A stretch of DNA of 23,924 nucleotides from Coriobacteriia bacterium (GCA_007125735.1 SLCP01000106.1:1-23924); one strand, 5' to 3'; positions 14,511 through 22,190 are shown, numbered from the stretch's first letter. The notes: generated by a model from the letters alone, not told the origin. Made by a program: numbers and translations.

Positions 14511-14972
14511 CTACCCCTCGGTCTCGCAGGCCTCTTCATGCGGGACCGCATGGGGATCGAAGTTCGGATCGTCATGCTCGAGGCCCCCGGAGATGGGCTC
14601 GCGACCGTTCTTAACGAGGTAGTCGTCGACGGCGGCCTTCAGGCCATCGGTCGCGAGCACGCTACAGTGCATCTTGGCGGGAGGGAGTCCGCCGAGCTCG
14701 TCAGCGACCTGCTTCTTGGTGATCGCGACCGCCTCTTCGAGCGTCATCTCGCGCGCCATCTCGGTCACGATCGACGACGTGGCGATCGCCGCACCGCATC
14801 CGAGCGTCTGGAAGCGGATGTCTGCGATACGGTCCTCGGCGACCTTGATGGAGATCTTCATCATGTCGCCACAGACCGGGTTACCGACCTCGCCCACCCC
14901 GTCCGCGTCATCCAAGACACCGACGTTGCGCGGGTTGTTGAAGTGGTCCATGACCTTGTCGGTATAGAGCAC
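14511..14972 (-). CDS. iscU: Fe-S cluster scaffold protein IscU/NifU-like
   Basis: Scaffold on which [2Fe-2S] and [4Fe-4S] clusters are built with sulfur from IscS. It has 153 residues. The three cluster cysteines are Cys34 (NPVCGD, with Asp36), Cys59 (LGCGAAI) and Cys103 (MHCSVLA). About 20 residues at the C-terminus (EHDDPNFDPHAVPHEEACET) are acidic, carry an extra cysteine and go beyond the usual IscU end. The GTG start at 14972 has a GAGGAGAG ribosome site and follows iscS by 26 nt. The downstream mnmA start is 10 nt after its stop. Confidence 0.93.
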   Translation of the reverse strand: MLYTDKVMDHFNNPRNVGVLDDADGVGEVGNPVCGDMMKISIKVAEDRIADIRFQTLGCGAAIATSSIVTEMAREMTLEEAVAITKKQVADELGGLPPAKMHCSVLATDGLKAAVDDYLVKNGREPISGGLEHDDPNFDPHAVPHEEACETEG

Positions 14973-14998
14973 GCTCTCTCCTCACACTCGGCAGCCGG

Positions 14999-16192
14999 CT
15001 ACCCGGCGTGCGATCCGAACATCTTCTCGTAGACCGGAGACATGTCCCTCAGGCGCTTGACTATCGGCGGGAAGACCTCGAGGAAGTACTCGATGTCGTC
15101 TTCGGTGGTATAGCGACCCACCGACACGCGGATCGAACCGTGCGCCAGTTCCGGCGGGCAGCCGATGGAGAGCAGCACGTGGCTCGGCTCGAGGCTTCCC
15201 GAGGAGCACGCGGAGCCGGTCGAGATGGCGATGCCCTTCGCGTCGAGCTGGAGCAACATCGCCTCACCCTCGACGCCCTTGATGATGAGATGCGCGATGT
15301 TGGGAAGGCGCTCATGATGCGTGGCGCTCACCTCGGTGTTCTCAAGAGCTGACGTGATGCCGTCGATGAGGCGGTCGCGCAGTGCGGCGAGCCGAGGGGC
15401 CTCGGTGTCGAGGTCGGCGGTCACGAGCTCTGCTGCGGTCGCGAACGCGATCGCACCGGCGACGTCCTGCGTGCCGGAGCGACGCTTCGACTCCTGGCCT
15501 CCGCCGCGGATGAGAGGCGCGAGCGGCGTGCGGCGCTTGAGGTAGAGCGCGCCGATGCCCTTGGGCGCGTAGATCTTGTGTCCCGAGAACGTCGCCGCAT
15601 CCACGCCGAGGGCCGTGACGTCGAACGGGATCTTGCCGAGCGTCTGGGCGGCGTCAGTGTGCATGTATGCTCCGCGCTCGTGCGCTGCCGCCGCGATCTC
15701 GGCGATCGGCTGCACGGTGCCGATCTCGTTGTTGCCGTGCATCACCGAGACGAGCACCGTGTCGTCGCGGAGCGCCGCGCGCACGTCCTCGGGGTCGATG
15801 TAGCCCTCAGGCCGCGGCTTGAGGTACGTGACATCAAAGCCTCGCTTCTCGAGCTCGTGAGCGGGTTCGAGAACCGCGTGATGTTCGAATGCCGAGACGA
15901 TGACGTGCCCGCCGTCGGGCCGTGACCTTAGAGGGATGCCGAGGAGTGCGAGGTTGTCCGCCTCAGTGCCACCGGCCGTGAAGATGATCTCGCCGGGGTG
16001 CTCGGCGCCGATGACGCGAGCGAACCGCTCGCGCGCCTCCTCGAGTGCGGTGTAGGCCTCTCGGCCGCGACGGTAGAGACTGTTGGGATTGCCCCACACA
16101 TCGCGCAGAGACGGCAGCATGGCATCGATGACCCGCGGGTCGACCGGTGTGGTCGCCGCGTAATCGAGGTACGTGTCGCGTTCCTGCTCCAT
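14999..16192 (-). CDS. iscS: Cysteine desulfurase IscS/NifS
   Basis: PLP-dependent enzyme releasing sulfur from cysteine as an enzyme persulfide for Fe-S assembly and tRNA thiolation. It has 397 residues. Key residues are His105 (FEHHAV), Asp180 (HTDAAQT), the PLP lysine Lys206 (SGHKIYAPKG) and the persulfide Cys329 in GSACSSG. RGGGQESKRRSGTQDV is also typical of group I desulfurases. The ATG at 16192 follows the regulator's TAG by 2 nt, and AGGAGG lies across that stop. The order regulator-iscS-iscU-mnmA indicates it serves both cluster building and MnmA. Confidence 0.95.
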   Translation of the reverse strand: MEQERDTYLDYAATTPVDPRVIDAMLPSLRDVWGNPNSLYRRGREAYTALEEARERFARVIGAEHPGEIIFTAGGTEADNLALLGIPLRSRPDGGHVIVSAFEHHAVLEPAHELEKRGFDVTYLKPRPEGYIDPEDVRAALRDDTVLVSVMHGNNEIGTVQPIAEIAAAAHERGAYMHTDAAQTLGKIPFDVTALGVDAATFSGHKIYAPKGIGALYLKRRTPLAPLIRGGGQESKRRSGTQDVAGAIAFATAAELVTADLDTEAPRLAALRDRLIDGITSALENTEVSATHHERLPNIAHLIIKGVEGEAMLLQLDAKGIAISTGSACSSGSLEPSHVLLSIGCPPELAHGSIRVSVGRYTTEDDIEYFLEVFPPIVKRLRDMSPVYEKMFGSHAG

Positions 16193-16194
16193 CG

Positions 16195-16650
16195 CTATCC
16201 TCCTACCGCCTCACGCCGCACATCGGCGGAGTCTTCGAGTTCCTGTTGGGTGCGAGCGAGCGCAGCGAGCGTCGCGTCACCGAACACGCTTCTCACGGCG
16301 GTGGTTGCGCGCTCCCAGACGTGCGCTGCCGCACACGCCTTGCCCTTGCCACACGCCGCAGCCCGCTCACCGTCACACACCGTGGTCTTGAGTGGTCCCT
16401 CGAGCGCCTCGACGACCTGGAGCACGGTGATCGCCTCGGCAGGTCGCGCAAGGGCGAATCCGCCCCGCGCACCGCGTACCGCGCTCACGAGCCCGGCCTT
16501 GCGCAACGCCACGAAGAGCTGCTCGAGGAATTTCGCGGGTATCGCCTGGCGCTCGGAGATCTCGCGAGCGCTCACCGGACCGTCGCCCTCGCGACACGCG
16601 AGGTCGATCATGGCCAGTAAGCCGTACTCGCTCTTGGCGGTCAGACGCAT
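16195..16650 (-). CDS. Rrf2-family regulator, IscR-like with three cysteines
   Basis: A 151-residue winged-helix regulator heading the Fe-S operon. The DNA-binding part has MRLTAKSEYGLLAMIDLA, then IPAKFLEQLFVALRKAGLV and RGARGGFALARP. Cys92, Cys100 and Cys106, with His110, resemble the IscR [2Fe-2S] ligands (C-x5-C-x5-C), although the first gap is 7 residues here. It probably senses cluster supply and represses its own operon through the palindrome at 16689-16701. The ATG at 16650 has GAGGAGT about 8 nt upstream. IscR-like function is inferred from the ligands and the neighbours; other Rrf2 members sense other signals. Confidence 0.88.
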   Translation of the reverse strand: MRLTAKSEYGLLAMIDLACREGDGPVSAREISERQAIPAKFLEQLFVALRKAGLVSAVRGARGGFALARPAEAITVLQVVEALEGPLKTTVCDGERAAACGKGKACAAAHVWERATTAVRSVFGDATLAALARTQQELEDSADVRREAVGG

Positions 16651-16688
16651 CGACGGTACTCCTCGGCAGTGGTCCGTACGTGAATCCC

Positions 16689-16740
16689 TACTGATTCAGT
16701 ATGGTTTCTGCACGATAGTACCCGCGACCGGCGGTGTCAA
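16689..16740 (-). promoter_or_regulatory. isc operon promoter with palindromic operator
   Basis: On the minus strand TTGACA (16735-16740), a 17-nt spacer and TATCGT (16712-16717) form a near-ideal promoter. TACTGATTCAGTA at 16689-16701, a palindrome with 6-bp arms around one base, lies just beyond the predicted start site. An Rrf2 protein bound there would block initiation or clearance. Confidence 0.75.
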
Positions 16741-16782
16741 GACGTCTGCGGCGCTCCCTGAGGACGGCATCGAGCCGAGTCG

Positions 16783-17517
16783 TCATTCGAGAGACGAAGG
16801 CCCCGCGTCTTCCTCGAGGCTGGCGCTTCGCACGATCGAGAGCACCTCGCCCACATCGATGTCTGCGAGCGGGCTCAGCAAGACGAGCGCGCGCGGATGG
16901 TCGAGTGCGCCGGCGACGAACAACGAGCGTATCGTCTCGAGATTCTCAAGCGAGATCGTGCGCATGACGTCGTAGAGCCGACGTTGCCGGATAGCGACCT
17001 TACAGACATCGGCGGTCTGCTGCGAATCGACGATCAAGAGCGCGGACGCGTCGGGGCCACCGGTGTCGGAGAGCACGCCGGCGAGCTTGTCGACGAGGTC
17101 GACCGCGGAGGCAAGCGACGGCGGATGCTCCACGACGCGCGTGACGATCGAGATACCCGTGGGAGAGCGCCACATGCCACCCGGCTGGTGGTCGAAACCG
17201 AGTGCCTCGGCCACGGCGTCGGCCCGCGAGCGCAGTTCGAGGCGTGCTTTCGCCTCGCTCTCGTCTCGCACGTTGGCGGGAGCCAGCACGACATCCGGGA
17301 GCGCTTCGGAGAGTTCCGCACGCACCTCCCGGGCGACATCCGGGTCGAGTAACTCACGCATGTCGGTCGAGAGAGCCTCGCTCGCCTCCATCGTGAGCAC
17401 CTCGGCGAGGCGCTCGTTGCGGACCTTGAGCTCGATGCCGAATATCTCGAGAACCGTCGCGGGCTCCTCGGTCTCCGGCCCCTCGGATGGGGCGCGGTGC
17501 TCGTCGCTGGCGTCCAT
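16783..17517 (-). CDS. Protein of unknown function
   Basis: A 244-residue protein I do not recognise. The ATG at 17517 has AGGAG about 8 nt upstream. Residues 1-22 are acidic and low in complexity. Further on there are a Glu- and Arg-rich, likely helical part (about 30-110), FDHQPGGMWRSPTGISIVTRVVE, and an alpha/beta-looking part with ASALLIVDSQQTADVCKVAIRQRRLYDVMRTISLENLETIRSLF. No signal peptide or membrane segment is seen. Codon use resembles its neighbours, so it is a real and probably native gene. It has its own -10 element TACAAT (17563-17568, minus strand) and stops before the isc promoter. The LLIVDSQQTADVCK segment reads like a core strand followed by a helix, but that is not enough to name a fold. 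Confidence 0.8.
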   Translation of the reverse strand: MDASDEHRAPSEGPETEEPATVLEIFGIELKVRNERLAEVLTMEASEALSTDMRELLDPDVAREVRAELSEALPDVVLAPANVRDESEAKARLELRSRADAVAEALGFDHQPGGMWRSPTGISIVTRVVEHPPSLASAVDLVDKLAGVLSDTGGPDASALLIVDSQQTADVCKVAIRQRRLYDVMRTISLENLETIRSLFVAGALDHPRALVLLSPLADIDVGEVLSIVRSASLEEDAGPSSLE

Positions 17518-17562
17518 CGCTTGACTCCTGTCGTCGGCCGGAAGGGAGCGGACTTCCCATCC

Positions 17563-17568
17563 ATTGTA
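17563..17568 (-). promoter_or_regulatory. -10 element of the unknown-function gene
   Basis: TACAAT on the minus strand lies about 46 nt before the ATG at 17517. A -35 element is weak (TGTGCA with a 16-nt spacer). Confidence 0.45.
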
Positions 17569-17643
17569 TCCGACCGCCGAGGGTTGCACACCGGCCCCTC
17601 GCGGGGCGCATCGTGCCGCTCGTCGAATCGAACACACTCTCCC

Positions 17644-17672
17644 TTGTGCGGCCCCAACCGGAGTGCTAGGTT
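17644..17672 (+). promoter_or_regulatory. Promoter of the second RNA candidate
   Basis: TTGTGC (17644-17649), a 17-nt spacer and TAGGTT (17667-17672) on the plus strand. The predicted start lies near 17677-17680, at the foot of the first hairpin. Confidence 0.45.
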
Positions 17673-17676
17673 GTAC

Positions 17677-17795
17677 ATCCGTCGCTTCGGCGGACACGTG
17701 AGTTCCAACGGTCCATGGCTGACAACCACAGGGTGGCGAGAGCCCACTGGACACGGAGAAGGCCCCGCTCCTGCAAGGGTGTGGGGCCTTCTGGT
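17677..17795 (+). ncRNA. Candidate small structured RNA between ribH and the unknown gene
   Basis: About 115 nt on the plus strand between two minus-strand genes. Three hairpins stand in a row: CCGTCG-CTT-CGGCGG (17679-17693, one G-U pair); a longer arm GTCCA/TGGAC and GGCT/AGCC around an inner CCAC-AGG-GTGG (17711-17752); and the 10-bp hairpin 17757-17792. The internal loop between the GGCT and CCAC stems is purine rich (GACAA opposite CGAG), as in structured RNA junctions. A sigma-70-like promoter precedes it. No plus-strand gene follows. No known family matches by eye. Confidence 0.35.
17757..17792. terminator. Terminator-like hairpin after ribH
   Basis: AGAAGGCCCC and GGGGCCTTCT form a perfect 10-bp stem with a 16-nt loop. 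It lies 29 bp beyond the ribH stop on the minus strand and could also end the plus-strand RNA candidate. There is no clear U tract on either side. Confidence 0.65.
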
Positions 17796-17821
17796 TGCCT
17801 GGATCGCGCGGATGCGGGAAC

Positions 17822-18286
17822 CTAGCCGATGGCCCTCATGAGCTGGGCCATCTCGATCGCGCCGAGGGCAGCGTCCCACCCCTTGTTCCCCGACTTCGTC
17901 CCCGCTCGCTCAACAGCCTGCTCGATCGTGTCGGCGGTTATGACCCCGAACATGACCGGGACCTCGGTGGCAAGCGACGCCTGCGCGACGCCCTTGGCGA
18001 CCTCGGCTGCGACGTAGTCGAAATGAGGCGTGCCGCCCCTGATGATCACACCGAGCGCGATGACCGCATCGTAGCGCCCGCTCGCCGCCAAACGCTTGGC
18101 CGCAAGCGGCAACTCGAAGCCGCCAGGCACCCACGCCACATCGATGTCGTCGGCCGCGACGTCGTGACGGTGAAGCGCATCGGTAGCGCCCGACAGGAGG
18201 CGCGAGGAGAGCAACTCGTTGAAGCGACTCACGACGATCGCGACCTTGAGGCCGGTGCCGATCAGGTTACCTTCGAACGTGCTCAT
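17822..18286 (-). CDS. ribH: 6,7-dimethyl-8-ribityllumazine synthase
   Basis: Condenses the pyrimidine amine with dihydroxybutanone phosphate to lumazine, the penultimate step of riboflavin synthesis; forms a cytosolic capsid-like assembly. It has 154 residues, normal length. Motifs are VVSRFNELLSSRLLSGA, VPGGFELPLAAKRLA, ALGVIIRGGTPHFDYVA (with the catalytic His in the family position) and PVMFGVITADTIEQAVERAG. The ATG at 18286 overlaps the ribBA stop as ATGA, with AAGGAA upstream. It is the last gene of the rib operon, followed by a hairpin terminator. Confidence 0.96.
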   Translation of the reverse strand: MSTFEGNLIGTGLKVAIVVSRFNELLSSRLLSGATDALHRHDVAADDIDVAWVPGGFELPLAAKRLAASGRYDAVIALGVIIRGGTPHFDYVAAEVAKGVAQASLATEVPVMFGVITADTIEQAVERAGTKSGNKGWDAALGAIEMAQLMRAIG

Positions 18287-19551
18287 GGGCGTTCCTTTCC
18301 ATCGATGGTCGGGGTGTTGCACGGCAGCGTGAGGGTGTGCGCCATCTTCTCTTGCTTCGTGCGCAAGTAGGCGAGATTGTCGGGGCACGACGGCACCTCG
18401 AGCGGGACCTGCTCAGCCACCGTCAGCCCGTAACCTTCGAGACCCACGATCTTGGTCGGGTTGTTGGTCAGGAGCCGCATGGACGTGAGGCCGAGGTCGA
18501 CGAGGATCTGTGCACCGATACCGTAGTCACGCAGATCGGCGGCGAAGCCGAGTGCCTCGTTCGCCTCCACGGTGTCCACGCCGCTCTCCTGGAGTTCGTA
18601 GGCCCTGAGCTTGTTGGCCAGCCCGATACCGCGTCCCTCGTGGCCTACGATGTAGAGGATCACGCCGACGCCTTCGGCCTGCACGCGACTCATCGCCTCT
18701 TCGAGCTGGTCTCCGCAGTCGCAGCGGAGACTGTGCAGGACGTCGCCGGTGAGGCACTCCGAGTGCACGCGCACGAGCACGTCGTGTGCGCCTGCGACGT
18801 CACCGGCTACGAGCGCGATGTGGGTCGAGCCGTCGATACGGGAGGTGTAGCCATGCGCGGTGAACTCGCCGAGGCGGGTCGGCATCCGGACCGTGGACGT
18901 GCGCTCGACGAGGCGCTCGGTGCGCCGACGATACCTGATCAGATCGGCCACGGTGATCATCATGAGTCCGTGCTCGGCGGCGAAACGCTCGAGTTCGGGT
19001 CTGCGCGCCATCGTCCCATCCGGGTTCATGATCTCGCAGATGACGCCTGCGGGAACGAGGCCGGCGAGTCGAGCAAGGTCCACCGCCGCTTCGGTGTGGC
19101 CGGCCCGCTCGAGCACGCCACCGGGCTTCGCGCGAAGCGGGAACACGTGTCCCGGCATCGAGATGTCTTCGGGCGCGGTCTCCGGGTCGATCGCGGCCTT
19201 GATGGTCTCCGCACGGTCGGCCGCCGAGATACCCGTCGTGATACGCCCCTTCGCGCCGATCGAGACGTGGAACGCGGTTCCCTGTGCCGAGGTGTTGGTC
19301 TGCGTCATCGGCGGTATCCTGAGCTCCTCGAGGCGCTCGGCGGTGAGCGGGAGACAGATGAGCCCGCGTCCGTGAGTCGCCATGAAGTTCACGGCGTCCG
19401 CGGTGACCTTCTCGGCGGCCATGACGAGGTCGCCCTCGTTCTCGCGGTCCGCGTCATCAACGACGATGAGCATCCCGCCGCGGGCGATCTCAGCGAGCGC
19501 TTCATCGATGGTTGCGAATGCGGGTCCTGACACCTCGGTCACCGTGCTCAC
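18283..19551 (-). CDS. ribBA: Bifunctional DHBP synthase / GTP cyclohydrolase II
   Basis: Supplies both precursors of riboflavin. The N-terminal half (to about residue 205) is 3,4-dihydroxy-2-butanone 4-phosphate synthase, with DDADRENEGDLVMAA, THGRGLICLPL and GHVFPLRAKPGGVLERAGHTEA. The C-terminal half is GTP cyclohydrolase II, with the zinc cysteines in SECLTGDVLHSLRCDCG, followed by GHEGRGIGL and LTNNPTKIVGLEGYG. Total length is 422 residues. The GTG at 19551 overlaps the ribE stop as GTGA. Both active sites look complete. Confidence 0.96.
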   Translation of the reverse strand: MSTVTEVSGPAFATIDEALAEIARGGMLIVVDDADRENEGDLVMAAEKVTADAVNFMATHGRGLICLPLTAERLEELRIPPMTQTNTSAQGTAFHVSIGAKGRITTGISAADRAETIKAAIDPETAPEDISMPGHVFPLRAKPGGVLERAGHTEAAVDLARLAGLVPAGVICEIMNPDGTMARRPELERFAAEHGLMMITVADLIRYRRRTERLVERTSTVRMPTRLGEFTAHGYTSRIDGSTHIALVAGDVAGAHDVLVRVHSECLTGDVLHSLRCDCGDQLEEAMSRVQAEGVGVILYIVGHEGRGIGLANKLRAYELQESGVDTVEANEALGFAADLRDYGIGAQILVDLGLTSMRLLTNNPTKIVGLEGYGLTVAEQVPLEVPSCPDNLAYLRTKQEKMAHTLTLPCNTPTIDGKERP

Positions 19552-20216
19552 CGGCCGTCCGTGAGTTCGCGCAGCATGTCGCCGAGTCCACGGCGCCCAG
19601 CCCGCGGAACGCCGTCCTCGGCGCCGCTGTAGAGCGCAACGAAGCGCTGCACGTACTTCGCGAGCATGTCGACCTCGAGGTTCACCGGAGCGCCGACCGC
19701 TTTGGCGCCGAGTGTCGTCGACTGCTCGGTGTGCGGGACGACGGCGGCGGCGAACCCGTCGCTGCGTGTCTGGGCGACGGTCAGCGAGATCCCGTCGACG
19801 GCGATCGAGCCCTTCGAGACGACGTACTCCATCACCTCGGGCGGAGCGCTGAACTGGTAGACGGTCGAGTTCCCCGCCGGGTGACGCATCACGAGCGAGC
19901 CGATGGCGTCCACGTGTCCCGTCACGATGTGGCCCCCGAGCCGGTCGGAGAGTCGCAGCGCACGCTCGAGGTTGACCTTAGAGCCCTGACGCAAGCCGCC
20001 GAGGGTGGTGCGCGCGAGCGTCTCCTCGCTCACGTCCGCTATGAACGCTCCGCGTATGAACTTGGCGACGGTCAGGCACGCACCGTCCACCGCTATCGAG
20101 TCGCCCAGGGCCATATCGCGCCCGAACTCAGGCGCGTACACCTCGAGGCGAGCGCCACCGGCCACCCGGTCCACCCGCGTGATGATGCCTTCCGATTCGA
20201 TCAGTCCTGTGAACAT
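19548..20216 (-). CDS. ribE: Riboflavin synthase alpha subunit
   Basis: Dismutates two lumazines to riboflavin. It has 222 residues with two lumazine-binding repeats: MFTGLIESEGII...GDSIAVDGACLTV in the first, and GHIVTGHVDAIG...GSIAVDGISLTV in the second. The N-terminal MFTGLIE is characteristic and fixes the ATG at 20216. It follows ribD by 5 nt. The last 20 residues (GVPRAGRRGLGDMLREL) go slightly beyond the second barrel. Confidence 0.95.
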   Translation of the reverse strand: MFTGLIESEGIITRVDRVAGGARLEVYAPEFGRDMALGDSIAVDGACLTVAKFIRGAFIADVSEETLARTTLGGLRQGSKVNLERALRLSDRLGGHIVTGHVDAIGSLVMRHPAGNSTVYQFSAPPEVMEYVVSKGSIAVDGISLTVAQTRSDGFAAAVVPHTEQSTTLGAKAVGAPVNLEVDMLAKYVQRFVALYSGAEDGVPRAGRRGLGDMLRELTDGR

Positions 20217-20221
20217 CTACG

Positions 20222-21355
20222 CTATCGACCTTCCTTCCTCGGCGATGCGACCCGCCCTCGCAACGGCCTCCACACCGTGACCACGTCATCTCCGACGACG
20301 CCCGACTCCAACGGACGGGCAGCATCTAACAACGTCGCATCGGTGCCGATGCGCACGCCGTTGTACATACCCGGCGCATCCGTGCCACCCAATCCACCTG
20401 CCTGTACATGGACGAACTCGTCGACGAGTCCCTCGTCCCAGAGCGCCGTGAACAGACGCGGGCCGGGCTCGATGAACAAGCGGTCGACACCGGCGGCGGC
20501 GATGGCGCTAAGGGCTCCACGTATTCCATCGGCACGTGGGTACTCGATGAGGTCCACCTCCGCCGGCAGGCGCTCGGTCAATGCCCCTTCGTGGCACACC
20601 ACGGCGACCGGGCCCCGGGCGTCGGTGAACAGGCGTGGTGTGAGATCGACCGTGTCGCGCGCGAGCACGATGCGGAGCGGCTGCCGCTCCACATCGCGAC
20701 CATCGGCGTCGCGCACGGTAAGCGCGGGGTCGTCGATCGCGGCGGTACGCGCACCCACGCAGACGGCATCCGCAGCGGCACGCAGGCGCATCGTGATGCG
20801 AGCGCTCTCTGGGCCGGAGATCGCGGTCCTCACTCCCTCGGCCAGGGACACCTTACCGTCGAGGGTGGTGGCGACCTTGACGTGCACCCACGGCAATCCG
20901 GTTGTCGATCGCGCAAGCCACGCCTCGTTCAGCTCCTCGAACGGCGCGGGGTCCTCGGCGAACGAGACGGCGATACCGGCTGCACGCAGTACCTCGGCGC
21001 CGCCGGCGGCCTCGACTGTCGTATCGGGCGTGCCGATGATGACCGCGCCGACGCCGGCAGCGCGAAGCGCGTCGGTGCACGGCGGAGTCCGGCCATGGTG
21101 AGCGCACGGCTCGAGAGTGACGTAGACGGTCGAACCCCGAGCGCGCTCCCCTGCCGCCTCGAGCGCACGCACCTCGGCGTGCGGGTCGCCGGCACGCTCG
21201 TGGAACCCCTCGCCCACCACCTCGCCTTCATGCACGATCACGCAGCCTACCATGGGGTTGGGCGCGGTGGTGCCCCGGCCGCGCTCTGCGAGCAGGAACG
21301 CGCGTCTCAAGTGTGGGTCGGAGATCGACGCGGAAGCGTCGGAGAACAAGCGCAT
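20222..21355 (-). CDS. ribD: Bifunctional riboflavin deaminase/reductase RibD
   Basis: Deaminates and then reduces the pyrimidine intermediate in riboflavin synthesis. It has 377 residues. The N-terminal cytidine-deaminase-like domain shows NPMVGCVIV, HAEVRAL and the zinc site in EPCAHHGRTPPC. The C-terminal reductase domain has VKVATTLDGKVSLAEG, GARTAAIDDPALTVR and FIEPGPRLFTALW. The ATG at 21355 has the purine-rich site GAAGGAAGGAG 8 nt or so upstream, directly after the FMN riboswitch. It is the first gene of ribD-ribE-ribBA-ribH. Confidence 0.95.
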   Translation of the reverse strand: MRLFSDASASISDPHLRRAFLLAERGRGTTAPNPMVGCVIVHEGEVVGEGFHERAGDPHAEVRALEAAGERARGSTVYVTLEPCAHHGRTPPCTDALRAAGVGAVIIGTPDTTVEAAGGAEVLRAAGIAVSFAEDPAPFEELNEAWLARSTTGLPWVHVKVATTLDGKVSLAEGVRTAISGPESARITMRLRAAADAVCVGARTAAIDDPALTVRDADGRDVERQPLRIVLARDTVDLTPRLFTDARGPVAVVCHEGALTERLPAEVDLIEYPRADGIRGALSAIAAAGVDRLFIEPGPRLFTALWDEGLVDEFVHVQAGGLGGTDAPGMYNGVRIGTDATLLDAARPLESGVVGDDVVTVWRPLRGRVASPRKEGR

Positions 21356-21370
21356 GCGCGAGGTCGCTCC

Positions 21371-21484
21371 TTCCTTCTTCCATCCAGACTGTGACTGTCG
21401 GCCCCGGGAATCCTCCGGGTCAACCCCTCTTGGGGCTCGCGGGCTATCACCGCCGGTGGGGACTTTCACCCCGCCCTGAAGAAA
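21371..21484 (-). ncRNA. FMN riboswitch (RFN element)
   Basis: The minus strand carries the conserved RFN blocks in order: TTCAGGGCGGGGTGAAA, CCCCACCGGCGGTGATAG, CCCGCGAGCC, GACCCGG with GGATTCCCGGGGCCGAC, then AGTCACAGTCTGGATGG and AAGAAGG. The closing helix uses the CTTC at the start and GAAG at the end. Only about 15 nt separate the aptamer from the ribD ATG, and the ribosome site GAAGGAAGGAG abuts the closing helix. No terminator hairpin fits in between, so FMN probably blocks translation initiation rather than elongation. Confidence 0.95.
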
Positions 21485-21494
21485 AGATGCAGAT

Positions 21495-21500
21495 AGTGTA
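21495..21500 (-). promoter_or_regulatory. -10 element of the rib operon
   Basis: TACACT on the minus strand lies about 11 nt before the first conserved riboswitch base. It directly follows the rpe stop codon, so the -35 must lie inside rpe. The -35 is poor. Confidence 0.35.
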
Positions 21501-22175
21501 CTACACGAGCGCACTCTCGGCAGCCGCACGGATCGCGTTCATCGCTGCAACCGGATCGTCTGCGCAAAAGACCGCGCTGCCGGCGACGAGCACGCGGGCG
21601 CCTTCGGCAGCGACAAGGGGTGCGGTCGACTCGTCGATGCCGCCGTCGACCTGGATGAGCGGCGAGGCGCCCTCCTCGGCGCAGAGCGCGGCGAGCTGGC
21701 GGACCTTCACGATGGTGCGCTCGATGAACGACTGCCCGCCGAAGCCGGGGTTCACGCTCATGAGGAGCACCATATCGACATCGCCGATGACGTCGCGGAC
21801 GTGCTCGACGGGCGTCGCGGGATTGAGACTCACCGCCGGCCGCGCACCTGCGGAGCGGATGGTTTGCACGACGCGGTGGAGATGGTCGCATGCCTCGGCG
21901 TGTACGGTCACGATGTCGGCACCCGCGTCGAGGTACCACTCGACCGTCGACTCGGCGTTGGTGATCATGAGGTGCACGTCGAGCGGGACGGTCGCCACGC
22001 GCTTGAGGGCCTTGACGACCGGCGGGCCGATGGTGAGGTTGGGCACGTAGTGGCCGTCCATGACGTCGACGTGGATATAGTCGGCGCCGCCTTCCTGCAC
22101 GAGCCGCACCGCACTCCCAAGGTCGGTGAAGTCCGCCGAGAGTATCGATGGCGCCATCAGTACGCGGTCGGACAT
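21501..22175 (-). CDS. rpe: Ribulose-phosphate 3-epimerase
   Basis: Interconverts ribulose 5-phosphate and xylulose 5-phosphate in the cytosol. It has 224 residues, a normal TIM-barrel length. Motifs are APSILSADF, HVDVMDGHYVPNLTIGP (metal and catalytic Asp), DVHLMI, MSVNPGFGGQSFI and QVDGGI. The ATG at 22175 has AGGAGG upstream. It follows gpsA by 15 nt and so belongs to the der-plsY-gpsA-rpe unit. Its 3' end carries the promoter region of the rib operon, whose ribulose 5-phosphate demand it helps balance. Confidence 0.95.
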   Translation of the reverse strand: MSDRVLMAPSILSADFTDLGSAVRLVQEGGADYIHVDVMDGHYVPNLTIGPPVVKALKRVATVPLDVHLMITNAESTVEWYLDAGADIVTVHAEACDHLHRVVQTIRSAGARPAVSLNPATPVEHVRDVIGDVDMVLLMSVNPGFGGQSFIERTIVKVRQLAALCAEEGASPLIQVDGGIDESTAPLVAAEGARVLVAGSAVFCADDPVAAMNAIRAAAESALV

Positions 22176-22190
22176 GCCGGTCGCCTCCTT

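Noticed and set aside
17730..17737. AGGGTGG as part of a T-box leader
   Set aside because: The following ACCGCG is missing, there is no specifier stem, and no plus-strand gene follows.
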